Positions 36,113-45,171 of a DNA stretch of 64,000 nt are shown piece by piece. The position numbers were made by a program, and so were the translations under genes. This DNA is from Alkalicaulis satelles (GTDB lineage Bacteria > Pseudomonadota > Alphaproteobacteria > Caulobacterales > Maricaulaceae), in the NCBI RefSeq assembly GCF_008630495.1, contig NZ_VWOJ01000001.1:620001-684000 (forward strand). Reading direction: 5' to 3'. The notes below the pieces were generated by a model. It was given only the letters and a program-made list of their open reading frames with translations. It did not search any database and was not told where the DNA came from. Positions within the stretch are counted from its first letter, which is position 1; each line of letters opens with the position of its first letter.

Positions 36113-36180
36113 CCGGCCTGGCGCATCCGCTCGATCCGCAGCTCCAGGCGCCTGATTTCCAGCACAAGCTGCGGCCGGCG
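36103..36180 (-). pseudogene. Remnant of a DUF6768 gene (C-terminal coding end only)
   Basis: On the minus strand the frame reads LEIRRLELRIERMRQ then a stop at 36103. This matches the last residues of the DUF6768 gene at 36507 (IEIRRLELRIERMRQ) nearly exactly, at DNA level too. Upstream of it the frame is not similar. It overlaps the 3' end of sufE. So a tandem copy of the end of that gene has decayed here. Confidence 0.7.
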
Positions 36181-36192
36181 ACATGAAGGCGC

Positions 36193-36507
36193 TCACCGGG
36201 TTTCGGTCTTTTGCTCCATAGCGCGCGCCGCCGCAAATAGCAGGATGGCGATGACAAGCGCCAAACCCGCACGCACGGGAAAATACCAGGCCGCCGGATA
36301 CTGCATGAAAGGGGCTGTGAATTCTTCGCCCGCAACGAGGATGATGGCCTGCCTTATCCACTCAAGCCCCGAGGACACATCCGCCAGATAGCCCGCGACG
36401 CTCAACTGCCGGCCTTCCATGAACAGGTGAACATGCAAGCTGACAAGCAGATCGCCTGCTGCGCCTATCGATGCAATCACGCCCAGAATGACAAGGAGAA
36501 TGCGCAT
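36193..36507 (-). CDS. Small membrane protein of unknown function
   Basis: 104 residues with three predicted hydrophobic segments (residues 2-22, a weaker one near 50, and 77-98: AGLALVIAILLFAAARAM). Its ATG overlaps the DUF6768 stop by one base, so translation is coupled to the sigma-factor operon. Not a family I recognise. Likely part of the same sigma regulatory module; inference. Confidence 0.55.
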   Translation of the reverse strand: MRILLVILGVIASIGAAGDLLVSLHVHLFMEGRQLSVAGYLADVSSGLEWIRQAIILVAGEEFTAPFMQYPAAWYFPVRAGLALVIAILLFAAARAMEQKTETR

Positions 36508-36887
36508 CAGGCGTCTCCTTTTTCCTGGCGCATCCGCTCGATCCGCAGCTCAAGCCTGCGGATCTCGATGAGCAGGCGGTTCTCGCTGATATAGGCCGTC
36601 ATGCTCGTCTTGATGACGATCGCCATGACAAACAAGGTCACCGCAGGCAAACCATAGCGCAACGCCTCCAGCACATCCTCAGCGCGGAAAAACTCCCAGG
36701 CGAGCCACACGCCAACACAGAACATCACGCCCTGGCTGACCAGCATGACCCAGTTGGCCCAAGCCCTCGGGCCGATCAAGAGTGGCCAGAAGCCGCCAAG
36801 AACGCCCGGTTCCTTGCCCAGCGCCTCGCGAAGGACACGGTCTTCATCGTCCAGTGTTTCATTGATCAGACGGTCGATGTCAGACAT
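36507..36887 (-). CDS. DUF6768 protein, possible sigma partner
   Basis: 126 residues from the ATG at 36887, with GGAGAAGACG upstream, overlapping the sigma-factor stop region by 8 bp. Two predicted transmembrane helices (residues about 45-65, WVMLVSQGVMFCVGVWLAWEFF; 75-95) and a C-terminal coiled segment (EIRRLELRIERM). The N-terminal cytoplasmic part (DIDRLINETLDDEDRVL) is where anti-sigma factors bind. Its coupling to an ECF sigma gene suggests anti-sigma or co-regulator; no zinc motif is present. A decayed copy is at 36103. Confidence 0.65.
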   Translation of the reverse strand: MSDIDRLINETLDDEDRVLREALGKEPGVLGGFWPLLIGPRAWANWVMLVSQGVMFCVGVWLAWEFFRAEDVLEALRYGLPAVTLFVMAIVIKTSMTAYISENRLLIEIRRLELRIERMRQEKGDA

Positions 36888-37437
36888 CGTCTTCTCCTGT
36901 GAGCGTGACGCGCAGCGTGCGCCGCGCGTGCATGAGGCGGGTCTTGACCGTGCCCGCGGGAACGTCCAGCGCCACGGCGATCTCCGCAACGCTCAGATCT
37001 TCGATGTGAAACAGCCACATGGCCGCGCGCTGGGGCGGCGGCAGGGATTGCATCGCCTGGGCGATGCGCGCCGCGTCCGCGCCGCGGTCCGGGTCAGGTC
37101 CGGGCGCCGGGGCTGGCTCGGCCAGGGCTTTCGCCTGCAAGCGCCGCCGGGCCTGGCGGCCTGAAATCAGCCGCGCGCAGCGCCGCGTGGTGATGCGCCA
37201 GGCCCATAGCGCGAAGGCGCGGTCCTCACGCAGGCGGTAAAGCCCGGTGATGATCTCCACCCAGGCGTCCTGCACCGCCTCGCGCGCCAGATCGTGATCG
37301 CCCGTCAGCCGCCAGGCGTGGGCGATCAGGCGCGGTTGCCAGCGCCGGGCCAGCGCGTCACGGGCGCGCGGCTCGCCGGCGCGCGCGGCGGCGGCCAGAT
37401 ACGCGTCCAGTGTGCGGTCGGCCCGGGTGACGGCCAT
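36880..37437 (-). CDS. ECF-type RNA polymerase sigma factor
   Basis: 185 residues from the ATG at 37437. Region 2 shows HAWRLTGDHDLAREAVQDAWVEI and region 4 LPPPQRAAMWLFHIEDLSVAEIAVALDVPAGTVKTRL, the SpoIIAB-independent ECF layout. It is followed by a DUF6768 membrane protein with an 8-bp overlap, a pairing that suggests the DUF6768 protein controls it. Stimulus unknown. A poor -10/-35 could be recognised only with the sigma itself, so no promoter is proposed. 334 bp upstream are gene-free. Confidence 0.88.
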   Translation of the reverse strand: MAVTRADRTLDAYLAAAARAGEPRARDALARRWQPRLIAHAWRLTGDHDLAREAVQDAWVEIITGLYRLREDRAFALWAWRITTRRCARLISGRQARRRLQAKALAEPAPAPGPDPDRGADAARIAQAMQSLPPPQRAAMWLFHIEDLSVAEIAVALDVPAGTVKTRLMHARRTLRVTLTGEDDV

Positions 37438-37690
37438 GAAATGCGCCTCTTCAGCAACGCGATTGTATGGGAAGGGTGCGCCTGCGCCGCCATCGGGTTC
37501 AATCCGGCGCGCCGTTTTTCCGCACAAGAGCGCCTCTGGAAGACCGCGAACTCTGCTGCTGGCTGTTTGGCATATGGGAAAGGGCAAAGCCGCGCCATAA
37601 CCTTTCGTCCCCCGCGAGCGGGGGAGGAAAGAAAGGCCCGGCCCACCATCCCCATCAAGGGGGGGAAACAGCGCCGCCTGATGCGCTGAC
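37438..37690. other. Gene-free region before dnaB, with palindromic repeat
   Basis: The only structure I see is a hairpin CCCCCGC-GA-GCGGGGG (37609-37624) inside CTTTC…GAAAG and a following CCCCATCAAGGGG-like word, related to the repeats bracketing DUF559. No gene is supported. Confidence 0.45.
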
Positions 37691-37699
37691 TTATCCACA
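37691..37699 (+). promoter_or_regulatory. DnaA box upstream of dnaB
   Basis: TTATCCACA matches the DnaA consensus exactly, 72 bp before the dnaB start. A 9-mer of this AT-rich type is rare in a GC-rich genome. Suggests DnaA control of dnaB, but a single box does not make an origin. Confidence 0.55.
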
Positions 37700-37771
37700 G
37701 AAGCGGCTCAAGACCGTTGAAATCCGCAAACCGCCCATGACGCACGCGCTGCGCCCCGCTAGCATGCCCCC

Positions 37772-39268
37772 ATGACAGCTGACGCCGCCGACGCCCCCGC
37801 ATACGCCCTGCCTGCCGAGACCGACTCGAGCGGTCCGCCGCGCAATATCGAGGCCGAGCAGGCCTTTCTGGGCGCGGTGCTCTATGACAACGAGGTCTAT
37901 AACCGGGTCAGCGACTGGCTGCGCGCGGAGCATTTCCATGATCCGCTTCACGCCGCCGTCTTCCGGCGCGCCGCCCAGATGATCAATGCCGGTTCGCTGG
38001 CCGATGCGGTCACGCTGCGCAGCCATTTCGAGGGTGATCCGGGCATGGCCTCGGTGGGCGGGGTGAGCTATCTCGCCCGGCTGATGAGCGAGGCGCCCGA
38101 CGCCGCCTCGGCGCCGGAATACGCCCGCGTGATCTATGATCTGGCGATCCGGCGCGCCCTGATCGAGTTCGGCTCGACGGTGGCCTATGACGCCAGCCGG
38201 CCCAGCGAAAGCCTGTCAGCGACCTCGCTTCTGGAAACCGCCGAACAATCCCTGTTCCGCCTGGCCGAAAGCGGCGGCGCCTCGCGCACCCTGCAACCCT
38301 TCTCCGAGGCGCTGGCCCAGTCCATGGCCATGGCCCAGGCCGCCTATCAGCGCGGCGGCGGGCTGTCGGGGATTTCCTCCGGCCTGAAGACGCTGGACGC
38401 CAAGCTGGGCGGCATGCACCGCTCCGACCTGATCATCCTGGCGGGCCGGCCCTCCATGGGCAAATCCTCGCTGGCGCTCAATATCGCGTTTTCCATGTCG
38501 CGCGCCCACCGCACCGAGACCGGCAGCGATAATGTGCGCAAGACCACTGAAGGCGGGGTGGTGGCGTTCTTCTCGCTGGAGATGTCCAGCGAACAGCTCG
38601 CCACGCGTCTGCTGGCCGACTATACCGGCATATCCGGCTATCATATCCGTCAGGGCAAGATCGACGCGGCCCAGTTCGAGGATTTGCGCGACGCGGTGGC
38701 CGCCATCAATTCCATCCCGCTCTATATCGACGATACGGGCGGGCTCTCCATCGGCGCCCTGGCCGCCCGCGCGCGCCGCCTCAAGCGCAATCCCCAGATC
38801 GGGCTGGATTGCGTCATCGTCGACTATCTCCAGCTGGTGGCCGGCTCCAACAGCCGCGGCGACAACCGGGTGCAGGAGGTCTCCGAAGTGACCCAGGCGC
38901 TCAAGGCGCTGGCCAAGGAGCTCAACGTGCCGGTCATCGCCCTGTCCCAGCTGTCACGCCAGGTCGAGCAGCGTGACGACAAGAAGCCCCAGCTCTCGGA
39001 CCTGCGCGAATCCGGCTCCATCGAGCAGGACGCCGACGTGGTCATGTTCGTCTATCGTGAATCCTATTATCTGGAGCGCATGGAGCCCAAGGAGGGCACC
39101 GAGCAGCATCTGGCCTGGGAAGACGAGATGCGCCAAGTGCGCAACGAGGCCGACGTCATCATCGCCAAGCAGCGCCACGGCCCGATCGGCTCGGTGAAGG
39201 TGCATTTCGATCCCGACCGCACTAAATTCTCCGATCTGGACACCACCGGCCGGCGTGATTTCGAGTAA
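37772..39268 (+). CDS. dnaB: Replicative DNA helicase DnaB
   Basis: 498 residues. N-terminal domain (PRNIEAEQAFLGAVLYDNEVY) then the RecA-type motor with Walker A GRPSMGKSS near residue 230, EMSSEQLATRL and the SQLSRQVEQR DDKKPQLSDLRESG motif. No intein. DnaB unwinds DNA at the fork. It is followed by alr 7 bp later, a common alphaproteobacterial order. Confidence 0.97.
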   Translation: MTADAADAPAYALPAETDSSGPPRNIEAEQAFLGAVLYDNEVYNRVSDWLRAEHFHDPLHAAVFRRAAQMINAGSLADAVTLRSHFEGDPGMASVGGVSYLARLMSEAPDAASAPEYARVIYDLAIRRALIEFGSTVAYDASRPSESLSATSLLETAEQSLFRLAESGGASRTLQPFSEALAQSMAMAQAAYQRGGGLSGISSGLKTLDAKLGGMHRSDLIILAGRPSMGKSSLALNIAFSMSRAHRTETGSDNVRKTTEGGVVAFFSLEMSSEQLATRLLADYTGISGYHIRQGKIDAAQFEDLRDAVAAINSIPLYIDDTGGLSIGALAARARRLKRNPQIGLDCVIVDYLQLVAGSNSRGDNRVQEVSEVTQALKALAKELNVPVIALSQLSRQVEQRDDKKPQLSDLRESGSIEQDADVVMFVYRESYYLERMEPKEGTEQHLAWEDEMRQVRNEADVIIAKQRHGPIGSVKVHFDPDRTKFSDLDTTGRRDFE

Positions 39269-39274
39269 TTCTTC

Positions 39275-40384
39275 ATGGACGAGACCCACCCCGATGCGCC
39301 CGCAGCGGCGCATGGCCTGAGCGCGCGCCTGATCATCGACCGCGACGCGCTGGCGCGTAATTTCCAGCGCCTGCAGGCCATGGCCCGCGGCGCCGAGACC
39401 GGCGCCTCCATCAAGGCTGACGCCTACGGGCTGGGCGCCGCCGCGCTGGCGCCGCGCCTGGCGCGCGAGGGCTGCCGGACATTCTTCACCGCCACGCCCG
39501 AGGAAGGCGCCGAGCTGCGCCGGTCGCTGGGCGGGGGCGAAGCCGATATCTGGGTGCTCAACGGCTATGACCGCGCCCAGCGCGCCGTCTATGTGGAACA
39601 AAGGCTGGGCGCGGTGCTCAATCAGGCATGCGAGCTGGCGGACTTCGCCGATGAACCTGCCGGCCCGTGCGCCCTGCATCTGGACACCGGGATGAACCGG
39701 CTGGGCTTTTCGCCTCAGGAGACTGAAGACCTCATCGCCGCACCGGGCGTGCTGGAAGATCTCGATCTGCGCGTGATCATGAGCCATTTGGCGTGCTCGG
39801 AAGAGCCGTCCAACCCCATGAACGCCGCCCAGCGTGAGCGCTTCACCGCCCTCGCCGGACGCCTGCCCAAGGCGCGCTTGAGCCTGGCCAATACCGGCGG
39901 GGTGATGCTGGGCGAGGCGTATCACTTCGATCTCGCGCGCCCCGGCATCGGGCTCTATGGCGCCAGCGCCTCGCTAGCCGAACCGCACCCGTTCGAGCCG
40001 GTGGCGCGGCTGGAGGCGCCGCTGGTGCAGCTGCGCCAGCTCCAGCCCGGCGATAGCGTGGGCTATGGCGCCAGCTTCACCGCCGGGCGTCCCATGACCG
40101 TGGCCACAGCCGCCGTGGGCTATGGCGACGGCCTGCCCCGCGCCCTGTCCGGCAAGGGCTTTGCGCGCATAGCAGACAGGCGCGCGCCCATTCTGGGGCG
40201 CGTCTCCATGGATCTGGTGGTGCTGGACGTGAGCGATTGCGAGGCCGAGGCCCGCGCGGGCGCGCCGGCGGTGTTCCTGGGCGAAGACCTCACCGAGACG
40301 GCTAAGCTGGCCGGCGCCCTGCCCTATGAGCTTCTCACCGGCCTCGGCCTGCGCCCGGCGCGGGTCTATGAAGGCGCGCCGTGA
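39275..40384 (+). CDS. alr: Alanine racemase
   Basis: 369 residues. The PLP lysine is Lys47 (ASIKADAYGLG), with the second-domain Tyr in VGYGASF near residue 261 and the GYGDGLPR loop. It makes D-alanine for peptidoglycan. It lies 7 bp after dnaB and converges with ychF (7 bp). Full family length; no anomaly. Confidence 0.97.
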   Translation: MDETHPDAPAAAHGLSARLIIDRDALARNFQRLQAMARGAETGASIKADAYGLGAAALAPRLAREGCRTFFTATPEEGAELRRSLGGGEADIWVLNGYDRAQRAVYVEQRLGAVLNQACELADFADEPAGPCALHLDTGMNRLGFSPQETEDLIAAPGVLEDLDLRVIMSHLACSEEPSNPMNAAQRERFTALAGRLPKARLSLANTGGVMLGEAYHFDLARPGIGLYGASASLAEPHPFEPVARLEAPLVQLRQLQPGDSVGYGASFTAGRPMTVATAAVGYGDGLPRALSGKGFARIADRRAPILGRVSMDLVVLDVSDCEAEARAGAPAVFLGEDLTETAKLAGALPYELLTGLGLRPARVYEGAP

Positions 40385-40390
40385 CCCGGG

Positions 40391-41488
40391 TTAGACGTTG
40401 AACTTGAACAAGAGCACGTCGCCGTCCTGGACGACGTAGTCCTTGCCTTCCTGACGCAGCTTGCCCGCCTCGCGCGCGCCGCTCTCGCCGCCATGGGCGA
40501 CATAATCGTCAAAGGCGATGGTCTCGGCCCGGATGAAGCCGCGCTCGAAATCGCCGTGGATGACGCCCGCCGCGCGCGGCGCGGTCCAGCCTGAGCGGAT
40601 GGTCCAGGCGCGGGCCTCTTTCGGACCGGCGGTGAAATAGGTGCGCAGATCCAGAAGCTGATAGCCGGCATGGATCAGACGGTTCAGCCCCGGCTCCTCC
40701 AGCCCCAGCTCGGCGAGATATTCGCCGCGCTCGTCAGCGTCCAGCATCGCCAGTTCGGACTCGATGCGCGCCGAGATCACCACACAGGCCGCCCCCTCCT
40801 GCGCCGCGCGCGCTTCCACCGCGCGCGAGTGGGCGTTGCCGGCGGCGGCGCTGTCTTCATCCACATTGGCCACGAACAGCACCGGCTTGGAGGTCAAAAG
40901 CTGCAGCATGCGCCAGGGGCGCATCTGGTCGGCGGGCACCTCGGCCTTTCTTGCCGGGCGGCCCTCGCGCAGCTCAGCCAACGCCAGATCGATGAGGACG
41001 AGGCTTTCCTTGGCCTCCTTGTCGCCGGTCTTGGCCTTCTTCTCCAGATTGGCGCGGCGCTTTTCCAGGCTGTCGAGATCGGCGAGCATCAGCTCGGTCT
41101 CCACGGTCTCGAAATCGGCCATGGGATCGACCTTGCCGGCCACGTGGGTGACGTCGTCATCCTCAAAACAGCGCAGCACATACACCACCGCGTCCACCTC
41201 GCGGATATTGGCCAGGAACTGGTTGCCCAGCCCCTCGCCCTGGCTGGCGCCCTTCACCAGGCCCGCAATATCGACAAAGCTCATGCGCGCGGGGATGACA
41301 TTGGCCGAACCGGCGATCTGCGCCAGCTTCACCAGGCGCGGCTCGGGCACCGCCACCTCGCCCACATTGGGCTCGATGGTGCAGAAGGGATAGTTGGCCG
41401 CCTGCGCCGCAGCGGTCTGGGTCAGGGCGTTGAACAGGGTGGATTTGCCCACATTCGGCAGGCCCACAATGCCGCACTTGAATCCCAT
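40391..41488 (-). CDS. ychF: Ribosome-binding ATPase YchF/Obg-like
   Basis: 365 residues from the ATG at 41488, preceded by AAAGGAGACGG; an upstream frame to 41581 has no support. G1 motif GLPNVGKST (8-16), DIAGLVKGAS (G3), coiled insertion, and the C-terminal TGS-like domain ending FKFNV. Unlike other GTPases of the Obg group it prefers ATP. It is divergent from the DUF455 gene. Confidence 0.96.
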   Translation of the reverse strand: MGFKCGIVGLPNVGKSTLFNALTQTAAAQAANYPFCTIEPNVGEVAVPEPRLVKLAQIAGSANVIPARMSFVDIAGLVKGASQGEGLGNQFLANIREVDAVVYVLRCFEDDDVTHVAGKVDPMADFETVETELMLADLDSLEKRRANLEKKAKTGDKEAKESLVLIDLALAELREGRPARKAEVPADQMRPWRMLQLLTSKPVLFVANVDEDSAAAGNAHSRAVEARAAQEGAACVVISARIESELAMLDADERGEYLAELGLEEPGLNRLIHAGYQLLDLRTYFTAGPKEARAWTIRSGWTAPRAAGVIHGDFERGFIRAETIAFDDYVAHGGESGAREAGKLRQEGKDYVVQDGDVLLFKFNV

Positions 41489-41598
41489 CGCCCGTCTCCT
41501 TTTGCGCCGTCCGGCTCCGGGGCGCCGTATAGGCCGGGCGGGGCCGAAGGGAAAGGGCGCGCGGCGCCCGGTCTTGCCCATCGGCCCGCCGCCATGGC

Positions 41599-42459
41599 AT
41601 GCCCCGCGACATGACAGCTCCCCTCACCGCCCCTGCCCTCAGCGTCCAGACCGCCGCGCTCGACGTGCTGATGAGCGCCGGACCTGACGAAAAGGCCGCC
41701 TGCGCCCGGCGCGTGGCGGCGGACTGGCGCGCGGGCGCCCTCGCCCTGCCTGAACGCGGCGCGCCGGGGATGGCGCCGGGCCGCCCGGCCCGGCCTGACC
41801 GCCCGGTGCTGGCGCCGCCCTCCGGCGTGCCCAAGCGCAAGCTCGGCTCGCGCGCCGGGCGCTTCGCCCTCCTGCATGCGGTGGCTCATATCGAGTTCAA
41901 CGCCATTGATCTGGCCTTCGACATGGTCGCGCGCTTTGGCGGGGATGCGCGCATTTCTGATGAGGACCGTGCGGACTTCATCTCCGACTGGATCACCGTC
42001 GGCGATGACGAGGCGCGCCATTTCAGGCTTCTGGGCGAGCGCCTGGCCGCGCTGGGCGGCGCCTATGGCGATTTGCCCGCCCATGACGGGCTGTGGAGCG
42101 CAGCTGAAGCCACCAAAGACGATCTGCCTGCGCGCCTTGCCATCGCGCCCATGGTGCTCGAAGCGCGCGGTCTCGACGTCACCCCGGTGATGATCGAGCG
42201 CCTGCGCGCGGCCGGAGACGACGAGAGCGCAGACGCCCTTGAGATCATCTATACCGAGGAAGTCGCCCATGTGGCCGCCGGGCGGCGCTGGTTCGATGCG
42301 GTGGTCGCGGCCGAGGGCCATGATCCGCGCGACCGCTTCCAGACCCTGGTGCGCCAGTATTTTCGCGGCGCGCTCAAACCGCCCTTCAATATCCCCGCTC
42401 GTGACCGCGCCAACCTGCCCGAAGACTGGTACGCGCCGCTGGCGGGCCTGCTGGACTGA
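41599..42459 (+). CDS. DUF455 ferritin-like protein
   Basis: 286 residues (ATG 41599 or 41611). Ferritin-like di-iron positions: HAVAHIEFNAIDLAFD (E-H pair), DDEARHF, then EARGLDVTP and YTEEVAHVAAG. The family (MiaE-like fold) may be a hydroxylase; substrates are unknown. Its N-terminal 70 residues are Pro/Arg-rich linker. Followed by entericidin, 73 bp later. Confidence 0.88.
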   Translation: MPRDMTAPLTAPALSVQTAALDVLMSAGPDEKAACARRVAADWRAGALALPERGAPGMAPGRPARPDRPVLAPPSGVPKRKLGSRAGRFALLHAVAHIEFNAIDLAFDMVARFGGDARISDEDRADFISDWITVGDDEARHFRLLGERLAALGGAYGDLPAHDGLWSAAEATKDDLPARLAIAPMVLEARGLDVTPVMIERLRAAGDDESADALEIIYTEEVAHVAAGRRWFDAVVAAEGHDPRDRFQTLVRQYFRGALKPPFNIPARDRANLPEDWYAPLAGLLD

Positions 42460-42532
42460 AGCGAAAACGGCTGCGCACAAGCACGCCCGCGCAGTATTCT
42501 GTCACAGCCTTGATTCGCACCGGGAGCCCGCC

Positions 42533-42703
42533 ATGAAACCGCTCGCTACGGCCCTTCTTCTCGCCGCCGCGCTGGCCCTGCCGGCATGCAACACCATCCA
42601 GGGCGTCGGCCAGGACATCACCCGCACCGGCGAGGTGCTGGAGGACCTGTTCACCGAGGCTGATGTGCAGGGTGACGAAGCGGTGAGTCTCTATATCGGC
42701 TAG
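42533..42703 (+). CDS. Entericidin A/B family lipoprotein
   Basis: 56 residues, ATG with GGGAG nine bases upstream. Signal ends in a lipobox LPAC; the next residues NTIQGVGQDI give the family signature. The mature peptide is about 37 residues and acidic. Entericidins are a lipoprotein toxin/antidote pair in enterobacteria but are widely found single in alphaproteobacteria, with role unknown. Too small to be called from length alone; motif is diagnostic. Confidence 0.85.
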   Translation: MKPLATALLLAAALALPACNTIQGVGQDITRTGEVLEDLFTEADVQGDEAVSLYIG

Positions 42704-42760
42704 CCAGACAGCCTCTAAGCTGAAGACTTGAAAAAGCGGGCGGGCTCAACCCGCCGGTGC

Positions 42761-43684
42761 TTAACGCCTGGAGACAAGCGGGGAGACGGGTTGGGAATGG
42801 GCCTCATACAGGTCCTCGCGCGCCAAGGGCGCCCTTGGGCCTTGCACATCATACACCCACCCCAATCGCTCGAACCCGCAAATCACCGTCCAGGCCGGGT
42901 CCATTTGCCCGGGCTCCAGTCCGATCCGGGCCGATTCGGGGAATGCGTGATGGTTGCTGTGCCAGCATTCGCCATGGGTCAGAAATGCCATCCCCGGAAG
43001 GTCTGAAGCCTGCACCGCAGCGCCGCGAACATGCCAGCGCGCCGGGCCGGGATTGTGGCAGACATAGGTGATCGTCCAGTGACCGATGACGCTGATCGCC
43101 AGCCGCACGCCGATCCCCCAGACGACGCCCGGCCAACCTGCAGCGAGGAATAACAGCGCCGCGACCGGGATCTGATGCCAGCGCCATGTCCGGTCCAGGA
43201 AGCGATAGAACGGATCGTCTTGCAGCTCGGGCTCGATCACCAGTTTGGGAGGATGCTCGAATTCAAACCGGCAAAACAGCTGCCAGGCGATATCAATCAG
43301 ATAGCCGCGGCGATGAGCGAAGAAGTCATGGCAGGCCGGCTGCCTTTGAGCCCAATCGCGCAGGTCATGCGTGGCGATAATCCGGCTCGGCCCGCCCATG
43401 CCCACGATCACCCCGAGATAGATCAGCACCCGGGCGAGCCACGGGCGCGCCCGGAAGGTGCGATGGATCATCATGCGGTGCATGCCGATGCTGTGGCCCA
43501 GCAGCATCGTCAGATAGGTCAGGACAACCGCCAGAATGAACGCCGTCCAGCTGAACGCAAACGGGGCGGCGGCGGCCAGCGCAATCGCCCCACCGTTCCA
43601 GAGCGCCTTGGAAAGGTCAAAACGCACTATCCCGCGCACCGGGTCTGCTTGCGCAGCCTCGATGCGTCGAACCGGAGCCATCAT
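42761..43684 (-). CDS. Fatty acid desaturase (acyl-CoA/delta-9 type)
   Basis: 307 residues, four predicted transmembrane segments. The three histidine boxes are GHSIGMH (63-69), HRMMIH (69-74) and HSNHHAF near residue 243, the di-iron site of stearoyl-CoA-type desaturases. It inserts a cis double bond into membrane lipids, tuning fluidity in cold. No ferredoxin or cytochrome partner adjacent. The end is at 42761, near the entericidin gene; convergent. Confidence 0.9.
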   Translation of the reverse strand: MMAPVRRIEAAQADPVRGIVRFDLSKALWNGGAIALAAAAPFAFSWTAFILAVVLTYLTMLLGHSIGMHRMMIHRTFRARPWLARVLIYLGVIVGMGGPSRIIATHDLRDWAQRQPACHDFFAHRRGYLIDIAWQLFCRFEFEHPPKLVIEPELQDDPFYRFLDRTWRWHQIPVAALLFLAAGWPGVVWGIGVRLAISVIGHWTITYVCHNPGPARWHVRGAAVQASDLPGMAFLTHGECWHSNHHAFPESARIGLEPGQMDPAWTVICGFERLGWVYDVQGPRAPLAREDLYEAHSQPVSPLVSRR

Positions 43685-43759
43685 GTCGCCATCTCACGTC
43701 CACTGACGGGGTCGGACCGACCTTATCAGGGCCCGCCCGTCAGGGGAACTGACGCAACC

Positions 43760-44962
43760 CTACAGCACCTCGAACAAGCCCGCTGCGCCCATGCCGCCGC
43801 CGACGCACATGGTGCACACGACGTACTTCGCGCCGCGGCGCTTGCCCTCGATCAGGGCGTGGCCGGTCATGCGCGCGCCGCTCATGCCATAGGGGTGGCC
43901 GATGGAGATGGCGCCGCCATTCACATTGAGCAGCTCGTCGGGAATGCCCAGCTTGTCGCGGCAATAGAGCACCTGCACTGCGAACGCCTCATTGAGCTCC
44001 CACAGGCCGATATCATCCATTTTCAGGCCATTGGCCTTGAGCAGTTTCGGCACGGCGTGGACCGGCCCGATGCCCATCTCGTCGGGATCGAGGCCTGCGA
44101 CCGCAATGCCCACATAGCGCCCCAGCGGGGTCAGGCCGCGGCGCTCGGCTTCCTTGCCTTCCATCAGCACCGCCGCAGAGGCGCCGTCCGACAGCTGGGA
44201 GGCGTTGCCCGCGGTGATGAACTTGCCTTCCTTGATCTTCTGGCCGCCTGCGAAGACCGGGTTGAGGCTCTGCAGATTCTCGATGGTGGTGCCCGGGCGG
44301 TTGCCCTCGTCTTTCGACAGGGTCACTTCCTGGCTGGAGATTTCGCCGGTGGCCTTGTCCTTGACCAGCATCTGCGTGGTCATGGGCACGATCTCGGCGT
44401 CAAAGCGCCCGGCGGCCTGGGCCTCGGCGGTGCGCGTCTGGGACTGGACGGCATAGGCGTCCTGCACGTCGCGGCTGACGCCATAGCGCTCGGCCACGAT
44501 CTCGGCGGTCTCCAGCATGCTCATATAGAGGTCCGGGCGGTGCTCATTGATCCAGGGATCGAACGCCTTGTGGATGTTCATGTGCTCGTTCTGGACCAGC
44601 GAGATGGACTCAAGCCCGCCGCCCACGGTCACTTTCATGCCGTCGGAGATGATCTGCTTGGCGGCGATGGCGATGGCCATCATGCCGCTGGCGCACTGGC
44701 GGTCCACGCTCATGCCTGAGACGGACGTCGGGAGCCCGGCCCGGATCGCGGCCTGGCGGGCCACGTTCTGGAAGGTGGAACCCTGCTGCATGGCCGCGCC
44801 GATCACCACGTCCTCGATCTCGGCCGGATCGATTCCGGCGCGCTGCACCGCATGGCTGATGGCATGGGCGCCCAGCGCCTGGGCCTGGGTGTCGTTGAAC
44901 GCGCCGCGATAGGCCTTGCCGATCGGGGTGCGTGCGGTGGAGACGATAAGAGCGTCACGCAT
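43760..44962 (-). CDS. Acetyl-CoA acyltransferase (thiolase II family)
   Basis: 400 residues from ATG 44962 (an upstream frame to 45256 overlaps the methyltransferase promoter). Nucleophile Cys90 (DRQCASG), [19 protein letters not shown]. Paralogue of the thiolase at 30856, less than half identical by eye. It stands alone, between the desaturase and betaine genes, divergent from the latter. Could act in PHB precursor or beta-oxidation; not decidable. Confidence 0.94.
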   Translation of the reverse strand: MRDALIVSTARTPIGKAYRGAFNDTQAQALGAHAISHAVQRAGIDPAEIEDVVIGAAMQQGSTFQNVARQAAIRAGLPTSVSGMSVDRQCASGMMAIAIAAKQIISDGMKVTVGGGLESISLVQNEHMNIHKAFDPWINEHRPDLYMSMLETAEIVAERYGVSRDVQDAYAVQSQTRTAEAQAAGRFDAEIVPMTTQMLVKDKATGEISSQEVTLSKDEGNRPGTTIENLQSLNPVFAGGQKIKEGKFITAGNASQLSDGASAAVLMEGKEAERRGLTPLGRYVGIAVAGLDPDEMGIGPVHAVPKLLKANGLKMDDIGLWELNEAFAVQVLYCRDKLGIPDELLNVNGGAISIGHPYGMSGARMTGHALIEGKRRGAKYVVCTMCVGGGMGAAGLFEVL

Positions 44963-45171
44963 GGGGGTATCTCCCTGAAATGATGCGCCGGACCGGCTGG
45001 CCGGGCAGCTGCCCCGTCTTAGACCGTGAGGCCGCGCGTTCAAAGCTTTTCCAAGAGAGGGGTTACATCTCAGGTCCGCTTTGCGTATGTTGCATGCGCT
45101 CAACAACCGTTCCGCCCCTCGCGCGATCTTCATCTTCGAAGAGGGGCACAGCCATGCCGAGGAGCCAGTCC

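Noticed and set aside
37691-37699. Origin of replication near dnaB
   Set aside because: Only one DnaA box was seen and no AT-rich unwinding region or dnaA gene.
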